Shown here in pieces: positions 6,892 through 13,993 of a DNA stretch of 17,988 bases. The translations under genes and the position numbers were made by a program. Origin of the DNA: Clostridia bacterium. GTDB taxonomy: Bacteria; Bacillota; Clostridia; TANB77; CAG-508. How positions within the stretch are numbered: position 1 is the stretch's first letter; each line of letters begins with the position of its first letter. The DNA is taken from contig CAAEQN010000135.1 in NCBI GenBank assembly GCA_900758165.1, positions 1 to 17,988 of the forward strand, given 5' to 3'. A model generated the notes under the pieces. The model was not told the origin of the DNA. It was given only the letters and a program-made list of their open reading frames with translations, and made no database searches.

Positions 6892-8619
6892 CTAAAATCC
6901 TTCTTTTTTTATTTTTATTTTTTTACAAACCCTTTTGCCCCGTAGGTTTCCATGTCTTGGTAGCTCTGTATGCGTTGATTTTACTTGCATTTGTTGCTTT
7001 TTAGATTTAAATGTTCTGAATAGCTTTTGCCCGTAAGGAAGCATGTAAATTTCTTCTTCTGTTAATATTTTTAACGCTATTATTAAAATAAAGTACACCA
7101 TCATTCCAGAAAAGATTGAAACAAATAATACAATTATATTGTTTTGTATTTTATTAATAATGTTATTGTACATTATATATGAAGTAATAGACATAAAAAC
7201 TCCTGCAATAGTGGGTTTTACAATATATTTACTTACATAAAGCTTTGTAGTAATTTGTTTTTTTAGTGTTATGAAACAAATTGCAAATATGAATATATCT
7301 GAAATTATTGAAGAAATTATAGCTCCATATATTCCGATTCTATTAATTGGCACTAGTACTAAGTTTAGTATTAATTTAATAGCTCCACCTAACGCAAATG
7401 CTATAACAGGTATGTTTACCTTTCCCAGTCCTTGTAAAGCTCCATTTATCGTTTGTGTTAGCACAATAAATATAATAGTAATCGATGATAACTGAAGCAT
7501 TTCGGTTCCTTTTGATGCATTTGGGAACAAAATTAGTAAAATATCTTTTGCAAACATCCCCATGTATATTGTACATGGGATTCCTATAAGTATTGTAACT
7601 AATATAGAAAATTCTATTCTTTTTTCTACTATGTATTTTTGTTTTTTTGCAATAGCAGAAGATATAGCAGGTACCAAAGCTGTTGCAAATGCTATATTAA
7701 AAGAAAACGGTAATGCTACTAGTACATCTACTTTTCCACTTAATATTCCATATTGATTTGTTGCTTCTAATTCTCCTATTGTTGGTTTTAATATTCTTAC
7801 AATTGTCATTGCATCAATTGTCTTACTTAAAGCTGAGAAAAGTGCAGTTAATGATATTGGTATTGTTACTAATAAAATATTTTTTATAATTCTATTTATT
7901 CCTTCTTTTTTATTATTTGAAGAAGATATAACCTCTTGCCAAACTTCTTTTTTTCTATCTACAAAATACTTGTATAAGTACATTAATGCAAATAATGTTG
8001 CTAATGTTGTTGCTAATGTTGCCCCAGCTGCCATAACAATTGTATTATTTCCAGATATTTTCCCTATATTTTCTACTATTGCAATTGTTAATAATGTCTT
8101 AAATATTTGCTCTAGGCTCTGTGAATTAGCTGTGATAGATATATTTTCTCTTCCATTAAAATATCCTTTTAACACAGCTTCTATTGATACTAAAAATACT
8201 GATGGTGCAATGGCTATTAATGCTAGTTTTGCTTCTGGTATTTGTAAATATTTATTAGCTATTATTCCTGCTCCAAAAAATAATATTGAACTTCCAACAA
8301 ATCCAAGAATTCCAAATAATGCAAATGCTATTTTAAATATTCTATATGCACCTTTATTATCTCCTATTGCTACTTTGCTAGATACTAGTTTTGAAATGCT
8401 ATTTGGTACTCCAACAGAAGAAATTGTAAGAAATAGCGCATATATTTGGAATGCAGCTGAATATATTGCATTTCCTCTATCTTCAAAGCCTTGTTTGTTT
8501 GTAAGATATAACTTATATATTAGGCCTACTATTTTTATAATTACTTGTGAAAGCATTAAAACAACAACGCCTTGCATAAAGCCAGTTGTTTTATCGTTTC
8601 TATTATTCTTTCTTTTTAT
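6892..8619 (-). CDS. SpoVB/MVF-type polysaccharide or lipid-linked flippase, probable AUA start
   Basis: Polytopic membrane protein of the MATE/MVF (MOP) superfamily, SpoVB/Wzx-like, which moves lipid-linked oligosaccharides across the membrane. About 14 hydrophobic segments are visible, and features such as VGVPNSISKLVS, GYFNGRENI and GALQGLGKVNIPV fit the family. The first ATG (8575-8577) has no ribosome binding site and falls inside the conserved first helix. The frame stays open upstream through KRKNNRNDKTTGF to a TAG at 8632-8634, with only AUU (8623-8625) and AUA (8617-8619) as near-starts. A strong GGAGG at 8627-8631 is seven bases from the AUA, so I place the start there (575 aa). The last ~25 residues (PRHGNLRGKRVCKK and beyond) are GC-rich and unlike the rest, and contain an in-frame CGG at 6940-6942. 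A +1 shift there would end the protein at 6915 as GAKGFVKK. The exact role (peptidoglycan, spore or surface polymer) cannot be told. Confidence 0.85.
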   Translation of the reverse strand: MKRKNNRNDKTTGFMQGVVVLMLSQVIIKIVGLIYKLYLTNKQGFEDRGNAIYSAAFQIYALFLTISSVGVPNSISKLVSSKVAIGDNKGAYRIFKIAFALFGILGFVGSSILFFGAGIIANKYLQIPEAKLALIAIAPSVFLVSIEAVLKGYFNGRENISITANSQSLEQIFKTLLTIAIVENIGKISGNNTIVMAAGATLATTLATLFALMYLYKYFVDRKKEVWQEVISSSNNKKEGINRIIKNILLVTIPISLTALFSALSKTIDAMTIVRILKPTIGELEATNQYGILSGKVDVLVALPFSFNIAFATALVPAISSAIAKKQKYIVEKRIEFSILVTILIGIPCTIYMGMFAKDILLILFPNASKGTEMLQLSSITIIFIVLTQTINGALQGLGKVNIPVIAFALGGAIKLILNLVLVPINRIGIYGAIISSIISDIFIFAICFITLKKQITTKLYVSKYIVKPTIAGVFMSITSYIMYNNIINKIQNNIIVLFVSIFSGMMVYFILIIALKILTEEEIYMLPYGQKLFRTFKSKKQQMQVKSTHTELPRHGNLRGKRVCKKIKIKKEGF

Positions 8620-8655
8620 TTTAATTCCTCCAGACTAAAGCTTTTTCTTTCAAAC

Positions 8656-8675
8656 AGACAAATTGAAATTTGTCT
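8656..8675. promoter_or_regulatory. 20-bp palindrome in the flippase/coupling-ATPase divergent region
   Basis: AGACAAATT-GA-AATTTGTCT is a perfect inverted repeat with nine-base arms, placed between two divergent genes and upstream of both. It could be an operator or a leader hairpin of the flippase transcript. No U-tract follows on either strand that would make it a convincing terminator. Function is inference. Confidence 0.35.
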
Positions 8676-8712
8676 TCTTATTTATATATATGAACTTTTT
8701 CTTTAAAAAGAC

Positions 8713-8741
8713 TTGTTTTTTTCTCGATTTTATAAGATAAT
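8713..8741 (+). promoter_or_regulatory. Possible promoter of the coupling-ATPase gene
   Basis: -35 TTGTTT (8713-8718) and -10 GATAAT (8736-8741) with 17 bases between, about 38 bases upstream of the GTG start. Match to consensus is moderate. An overlapping TATAAG-type -10 is also possible. Confidence 0.45.
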
Positions 8742-8778
8742 ATATATGTATAAAAATAGATAATTGGGGGATTTTTAA

Positions 8779-11085
8779 GTGAAGTATATAGACAAATTTT
8801 TAAAATTACTAAAGACTGATAGAAATACATTTTTTACATATATTCTAACATTAATAACAGGATTTATAATAGTAGATAGAGTTGTAGAACTCCTAATAAT
8901 GTTTTTTACAGGAATGTCGGTATCTTATTGGGGACCAATTAGATATACATTAGCTCTTGCTTGTCCTGTACTTGCATTTGCATTTTCGTATCCATCTAAG
9001 TTTTGTAAGTCTGATGAAACGAAAATATCTTTCTTCTATACATATTACATTTGCTTATATGTAATTGGAGTTTCAATGGTAGTTCAATGGCTAAATCGTT
9101 TGGCTTGGCTTGGAATAATGGCATTGCCAAATCATGAGTTTATTATTACAGAATTTGCCGACTTGATAAAACATGCACTTACAGCAATTTCAATTTATAT
9201 ACCACTTACAACATTCTATAATGTAGTTCTTTGGCTATTAAAAGTAATTAAAGACCCAATATTCCCTAACAATTTTCAAGAATCAATTTGTGATTACCCT
9301 GGTATAGATATATCTGCACCAGATGGTACTACTGGTCCTTATAGTCTAGAAATTGAATTTTGTAAAGATAAAACTACAGGTAAACCTGTTAAAATATTAG
9401 AATCTAGAAGATTACAACCTACTCTCGTAATTGGTCCTTCTGGAACTGGTAAAACTTCCATGATAATGGAACCGATGATTGCAAGAGATATAGAAAAGAA
9501 ATTCTTCTTCCGTGAAGTTTCTAAGGAAATGGGTTATACCGCATTAAAAACAAATATTGCTTACTTAAATAAACCTTATAATAATGAATATTTAAACAAA
9601 AACTTTAATTTGAATATGCTTACACCTGTTGAAGGAAAAGAAAATATTTATAAAGCATATATGAAGAAAATGATATATGAAATTGAACCAAATGGTTCTA
9701 TTGTATATAAAAATTTTGGTATTACAGTCGTAAGTCCTGATTCAAAACATACAGATACAATTAAAGAAGTAGCAAAAGCTTATGATATGCCATTTATAGA
9801 AATAGACCCAACAAACCCAGAATCAATTGGATTAAATCCATTTATTATTGGTAGTCCTGCTCTTTGTGGTTTGATTGTTTCTTTAGTTATTAGGGGATTA
9901 TATAATCCACCAAGTCACACTGCTGAATTAGCATATTCAGAAGATATTTCTTTACAAGCTATTCAAAATGTAGTATTACTTTTAAAATTAATGTATGGGA
10001 AAATGCATGATGGATTAATGCCAAACCTAGAAGATTTACTTAAATGTTTTAATAATTTTGATTTAGTACAAGAAATGTGTGAAGAGTTAGAAAAAGACCC
10101 TGAACTTGCAAAAGAATATGAATTACAATTAACTTATTTTAAACAATATTTTTACAAAGGTTCAGAAGGAAGAAAAGATATGCAAAGATATGTTCATTTT
10201 GCTTCTTCTACACTTGATGTATTATTACGTTCAGCAGAAGCTAGAAACATTATTTGTAATAGATATAATAATATGGACTTTGGAGCTGTTTTAGACGAAG
10301 GTAAAATCGTTCTTATTTCAACAAGGCCATATGAAATTGGTGGAACTGCAGACCAGGGCTTTGGTAGATTTTTCTTAATGCTTATGATGTGTTCTGTAGA
10401 AAACAATCGCGAGTTAGTTAAAAATAGAATTCCTCACTTCTTATATGTGGACGAATTCGATCACTATGATCCTTCTAATTTTGAAGATATGTTTACATTA
10501 TATAGAAAATTTAAAATTGGAACCATTTTTTCTGCTCAAACAGTTTCTGGTTTAGGATCTGAAAAAATACTTGCAAACTCACCTACTAAAATAACATTTG
10601 GAAACAACACACCTGATGAAATGGATTGGTGGATGAGAGAATTTGGAAAACGTAGAGAATGGTCTATATCACCTTCTTATGATACAAAAGACGGTGCATA
10701 TTCTTCTGCATTAGGTGCCGCTAAATGGGATTGGAAAGATCACATGCATAATGCTAAAATACAAGGACTTAAATTTAAGAGTATTATTTATAAAACAAAA
10801 GATAAGAAGGGAAAAAATGTTGTTAACTTTGGTAATGTAGACTTTTTGGAGAGCAAATATAAAAGTCCTCATAAAACAAAAACATATAACTTTAATAAGT
10901 ATATAGCAAATGTATCACCTGACAATAAAAAAGAAGAAAAGCAAAAATGGAAACCTAACAAAGTAGTATTTTCAAAGGATGAAAGAGGGGATACTGATCC
11001 TATTCAAACAGACGTAACAGATAGTTCCTACTTCTTTGATAATGAAGATGCAATTAGCTTTGATTTAAAAAAAGGTAAAAAATAA
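8779..11085 (+). CDS. VirD4/TraG-type coupling protein ATPase (orphan)
   Basis: Type IV secretion coupling-protein family, membrane-anchored AAA+-like/FtsK-type DNA-pumping ATPase, 768 residues. Roughly residues 15-160 contain several hydrophobic segments (e.g. FFTYILTLITGFIIVD, FFYTYYICLYVIGVSMVVQW). The P-loop GPSGTGKTS is at 219-227, the Walker B HFLYVDEFDHY has D558 and E559, and the later TIFSAQTVSGLG motif is typical of TraG/VirD4. The C-terminal 100 residues are charged and low-complexity. The start is GTG with a GGGGGA ribosome binding site eight bases away. No relaxase, VirB4, VirB6 or other conjugation gene is present. The nearest possible partner is the Rep-relax-like gene that converges on it. 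Arg codons are AGA, CGT and CGC with no CGG. Whether it moves DNA or protein is unknown. Confidence 0.88.
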   Translation: MKYIDKFLKLLKTDRNTFFTYILTLITGFIIVDRVVELLIMFFTGMSVSYWGPIRYTLALACPVLAFAFSYPSKFCKSDETKISFFYTYYICLYVIGVSMVVQWLNRLAWLGIMALPNHEFIITEFADLIKHALTAISIYIPLTTFYNVVLWLLKVIKDPIFPNNFQESICDYPGIDISAPDGTTGPYSLEIEFCKDKTTGKPVKILESRRLQPTLVIGPSGTGKTSMIMEPMIARDIEKKFFFREVSKEMGYTALKTNIAYLNKPYNNEYLNKNFNLNMLTPVEGKENIYKAYMKKMIYEIEPNGSIVYKNFGITVVSPDSKHTDTIKEVAKAYDMPFIEIDPTNPESIGLNPFIIGSPALCGLIVSLVIRGLYNPPSHTAELAYSEDISLQAIQNVVLLLKLMYGKMHDGLMPNLEDLLKCFNNFDLVQEMCEELEKDPELAKEYELQLTYFKQYFYKGSEGRKDMQRYVHFASSTLDVLLRSAEARNIICNRYNNMDFGAVLDEGKIVLISTRPYEIGGTADQGFGRFFLMLMMCSVENNRELVKNRIPHFLYVDEFDHYDPSNFEDMFTLYRKFKIGTIFSAQTVSGLGSEKILANSPTKITFGNNTPDEMDWWMREFGKRREWSISPSYDTKDGAYSSALGAAKWDWKDHMHNAKIQGLKFKSIIYKTKDKKGKNVVNFGNVDFLESKYKSPHKTKTYNFNKYIANVSPDNKKEEKQKWKPNKVVFSKDERGDTDPIQTDVTDSSYFFDNEDAISFDLKKGKK

Positions 11086-11095
11086 TTTACAATTA

Positions 11096-11124
11096 TTGAC
11101 ATTTCACTTTATGTGTGTTATACT
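11096..11124 (+). promoter_or_regulatory. Strong promoter of the 55-aa gene
   Basis: Perfect -35 TTGACA (11096-11101) and -10 TATACT (11119-11124) with a 17-base spacer, starting only 10 bases after the coupling-ATPase stop. A perfect 7-bp hairpin TAGAGTT/AACTCTA (11132-11148) lies at the start of the expected transcript and could be an operator or a 5' stabilising stem. Confidence 0.85.
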
Positions 11125-11192
11125 CATGTTGTAGAGTTATAAACTCTATTATAGTCCTATATGAAATTTTTCAGAAAGGAGGCGCTTCGTAC

Positions 11193-11360
11193 ATGGCAGA
11201 AAAGGATTTAGGTCACCTTGGTACGTACGATACTGATTCTCACACGGTCTCTGGTCCGCTTGGACGGCTCACTGTTGATAGAGATGGTTCCGTAAAAGAT
11301 TTAGATGGTAACCATGTTGGTCAGCTTAACAGCCGTGGTGAGTTAGAATCAGATAATTAA
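11193..11360 (+). CDS. Small acidic protein of unknown function, 55 aa
   Basis: I do not recognise a named family. The start is the ATG at 11193 with AAAGGAGG at 11175-11182, ten bases upstream; a longer upstream frame back to 11115 would begin inside the promoter and can be discounted. The protein is acidic and Gly/Asp-rich, with a repeating turn pattern (GPLGRLTVDRDGS, KDLDGNHVGQLNSRGEL) suggestive of consecutive beta-hairpins, and no signal or membrane segment. It is a self-contained, apparently highly expressed unit: perfect promoter, leader hairpin, strong ribosome binding site, 16-bp terminator. Its codon use (CCG, CGG, CGT, CTC, GTC) is GC-richer than its surroundings, hinting at acquisition. 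Its CGG is in frame before CTC, and frame 0 looks like the meaningful one. Confidence 0.8.
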   Translation: MAEKDLGHLGTYDTDSHTVSGPLGRLTVDRDGSVKDLDGNHVGQLNSRGELESDN

Positions 11361-11369
11361 GCGTCAAAA

Positions 11370-11412
11370 AAACTGAACCTTGAAATGCAGCATTGCTTTC
11401 AAGGTTCAGTTT
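11370..11412. terminator. Bidirectional rho-independent terminator
   Basis: Perfect 16-bp inverted repeat (11370-11385 with 11397-11412) around an 11-base loop. On the plus strand it is followed by TTTCTATTT-like sequence for the 55-aa gene. On the minus strand it ends in a run of seven Ts for the convergent Rep-relax-like gene and the operon behind it. Confidence 0.92.
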
Positions 11413-11424
11413 CTATTTAATTGT

Positions 11425-12360
11425 TTATCCTAACAATTTTAAATCGATTTCTTCTTTTTTGTATTTTCCTGTTGCTTCATCAATTTTAAATTCTACTAAT
11501 GATTTTTCAAGTGTTTCACTATTTTGTCTTAAATCTGTTGTAAATAATGTTTTTATTCCTGGTATTTCCATTCTATTTGTTACTATTGTTTTTAACGTTT
11601 CTACCATATGTTTTTCATCTTCACATACAAATATTAACTGTGGTTTTGTTTCAAATCCAGAATCGAATTGAACAAAACTTTCATAAAAGTCTTTATATAA
11701 TTGTAATCTATCTACTAGTTTCTTTTCCCAGTCCTCTTCTCTTCTTACAGCTTCAAATATAAAGTCTATTGATTTTCCGTTTTTTGTTAGTTTTACTCCT
11801 GCATGTGCTTTAAATACTTTTCCTAATTTTTTTGCTGTTATTGCAGGTTTTACTGTGTATTTATCAAAAGCACTTACTTTTCTTAAATATGCTATTATTA
11901 TTTGATTTCCTGCCAATCTCTTCTTTATCATTGCAACTGGTTTTGTATTATCTGTTGGTTGCCATTTACATTCTACGCCTCTTGAATTTAACAAATATTT
12001 ACCCATTTTTTCTAAGCAATAAATTCTATAAATGCATTTTCCTTCTTCCCCCATAAAATAATATCTTGTTAAAATCTTACATTTTATTAATTGTTCTAGT
12101 TTATTGTTTAACTTATCTTGTGATTTTATATCTTCACCTTTATGTACTAATATTTGATATATTTGTCTTGAAGTTATAAATTCAAATTCGTTTACCAATT
12201 CCATTATTTTAAAATGAATATCAGAAATATGTCCTATATTTATTTTATGAATTATTTGATTCATAGAAACATATCCGTCTTTCCCATCAAATGTTTTTAT
12301 TTCTCCCTCTCTTATTGCAAATGGTGATACTTCTGTTTTTATTTGTTCATCTTCTACCAT
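11425..12360 (-). CDS. Replication-relaxation (Rep-relax) family-like protein
   Basis: 311 residues. About 45-125 looks like a winged helix-turn-helix (HFKIMELVNEFEFITSRQIY, then LIKCKILTRYYF). About 185-280 carries a nuclease-like core typical of the family: AHAGVKLTKNGKSIDFIFEA, then a helix with KKLVDRLQLYKDF and a strand PQLIFVCEDEKHM. Such proteins are commonly found on plasmids and integrative elements near transfer genes; the exact biochemical role is not settled. The ATG at 12358-12360 has AGGAGG just upstream and sits 14 bases after the S1-gene stop, so it appears to be the last gene of the housekeeping operon. It converges on the VirD4-like gene. Family assignment is by motif impression only. 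Confidence 0.65.
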   Translation of the reverse strand: MVEDEQIKTEVSPFAIREGEIKTFDGKDGYVSMNQIIHKINIGHISDIHFKIMELVNEFEFITSRQIYQILVHKGEDIKSQDKLNNKLEQLIKCKILTRYYFMGEEGKCIYRIYCLEKMGKYLLNSRGVECKWQPTDNTKPVAMIKKRLAGNQIIIAYLRKVSAFDKYTVKPAITAKKLGKVFKAHAGVKLTKNGKSIDFIFEAVRREEDWEKKLVDRLQLYKDFYESFVQFDSGFETKPQLIFVCEDEKHMVETLKTIVTNRMEIPGIKTLFTTDLRQNSETLEKSLVEFKIDEATGKYKKEEIDLKLLG

Positions 12361-12374
12361 AATTATGGCCCTCC

Positions 12375-13182
12375 TTAAATAATAATAAGCTTAACCTTCT
12401 TTTTATCTGGTATTATTTTCTTAATATATACATTAATATGTTCGCCGTATTCAATACCTTCTTTGTAGTCTGCTAAACCTACAAGATTAGGTCTTAGCTC
12501 AACAAATATTCCATTCTTAGACTTTTCTACTTCTCTTGCTATTCCTTTTGCTTTCATACCTTCTTTAAAGCCTTTTATATTTTCTTGCCATGTTCCGAAG
12601 TAGCTCTTTATATGTAAGAATTACCCTATTTGTTCTCCTATCTATTGATTTTATCATAATTTTTATTTTTTGTCCAATTTTGAATCTTTCATAAGGAGAT
12701 TTTATCCTTGCAACTGATATATCTTCTATGTGGAGTAGTCCAACTACCCCTCCTCCAATTTCTACAAAAGCTCCATACGGTCTAATATTTCTTACTATTC
12801 CATTTACACACATACCCTCTTTTAGTTCGTCCTTTACCCAGCTTACAGCTTCTTTTCCTACTGCTTTTCTGGAAAGTATTACTGTATCATTTTTAGTAAT
12901 ATCTTTAACCTTAAATTGAACTATTTTATTAACTTTGCTTATACATATATTCGGTTTTGGGAAACCTGTTTCGTCTATATTTACAGCCTCTACCTCTTCT
13001 CTTGGTATAACTCCTGTTATATTATTTCCTAAATCCAAATATAAGTTATAGTTGCTATCGCACTTGGTTACTTTTGCTTGCAAAATCTCTCCACTTACAG
13101 ACAGCTTATTTAATTCATCTAGTGAAAATGACTTTGTGCATTCTTCCCAACCTTCTGGAATAAATTTTTGTGCATATTCCAT
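12375..13182 (-). CDS. S1-domain RNA-binding protein, ribosomal S1-like (+1 shift at CGG)
   Basis: S1-like protein, about 268 residues after frame correction, with three S1/OB domains: about 30-105 (SGEILQAKVTK...LYLDLGNNITGVIP), about 120-192 (GMCVNGIVRNIRPYGAFVEI...GLLHIEDIS) and, after the break, GMKAKGIAREVEKSKNGIFV...ELRPNLVGLADYKEG. Frame 0 runs into CGG at 12595-12597 after ...VILTYKELL and stops 10 codons later (12565). Skipping the C gives ELLGTWQENIKGFKEGMKAK, the normal linker of the Clostridial S1 family, and reads to the TAA at 12375. Without the shift only the two-domain form is made. The ATG at 13180-13182 has AAGGAG upstream. It lies 47 bases after rluB and probably is co-transcribed. 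It likely binds mRNA on the ribosome. Confidence 0.88.
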
Positions 13183-13229
13183 ATAAGTTTTCTCCTTTTT
13201 CTTTGGTTTATTTTATTATATATATAAGG

Positions 13230-13955
13230 TTAATTTTTTTCAAGTAGTGTTTCTATTTCTTTTTTAGTTAAATATCTCCATGTTCCCAATGGTAAGTCTT
13301 TTACTGTTAAATTTCCTATTTTACTTCTATGTAAACTAATTACTTTTTTTCCTATTGCTTCGCACATTCTTCTAATTTGTCTGTTTTTTCCTTCATGTAT
13401 TGTTATCTGTAATCTGCTTATATTTTTTTGTTCATCTATTTTTAATATTTTTACCTCTGCTTTGCTTGTTACAAAATCTCCTATATCAACTCCATTTTTT
13501 AATTGCTCTATCTCTTCACCTGTAACCTTTCCTACTACTGTAACATTATATGTTTTAGGTATTTCATGCTTTGGATGTGTTATTTTATATACAAAATCCC
13601 CATCATCTGTTAGTATTATTGCCCCTGATGTATACATATCTAGTCTTCCAACTGGTACCAATCTTTTATTTGTTTTTACTAAATCTAGTACTGTATTTCT
13701 ATTAAATTGATCCTTTACAGTTGTAACATAATCTATTGGTTTATTTAACAATATATATGTGTGCTCTGTATTTGTATTTTTAATTGTTTTACCATTATAT
13801 TCTATTATATCTTTATCAGGATTTATTTTTGTTCCTAATTCTGTAACTACTTCTCCATTTACTTTTACTCTGCCCTGCATAATTAGTTCTTCGCATTTTC
13901 TTCTAGATGCAATTCCATTGTTTGCCAAATATTTTTGTAGTCTAATTTCTTCCAT
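13230..13955 (-). CDS. rluB: RsuA/RluB-family 23S or 16S rRNA pseudouridine synthase
   Basis: 241 residues. N-terminal S4 RNA-binding domain (RLQKYLANNGIASRRKCEEL, about 5-60) followed by the RsuA-type catalytic domain with GRLDMYTSGAIILTDDGD; the catalytic aspartate is D106. Later family motifs EGKNRQIRRMCEAIG and LPLGTWRYLT are present. The small S4-plus-catalytic layout fits RluB/RsuA rather than RluD. The exact rRNA target is inferred from family similarity only. The ATG at 13953-13955 has AAAGGA. It lies 38 bases after rluD. Confidence 0.9.
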   Translation of the reverse strand: MEEIRLQKYLANNGIASRRKCEELIMQGRVKVNGEVVTELGTKINPDKDIIEYNGKTIKNTNTEHTYILLNKPIDYVTTVKDQFNRNTVLDLVKTNKRLVPVGRLDMYTSGAIILTDDGDFVYKITHPKHEIPKTYNVTVVGKVTGEEIEQLKNGVDIGDFVTSKAEVKILKIDEQKNISRLQITIHEGKNRQIRRMCEAIGKKVISLHRSKIGNLTVKDLPLGTWRYLTKKEIETLLEKN

Positions 13956-13993
13956 AAAAATCCTTTCCTTTATTTATATAAATTGGAATTTGT

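Noticed and set aside
7970..8638. 222-aa plus-strand reading frame opposite the flippase gene
   Set aside because: It mirrors the transmembrane-rich flippase codons on the other strand, has no ribosome binding site and gives no recognisable protein.
12375..12557. Separate 60-aa S1-like gene
   Set aside because: It is the third S1 domain of the upstream gene, separated only by the extra C; the linker reads correctly across the break.
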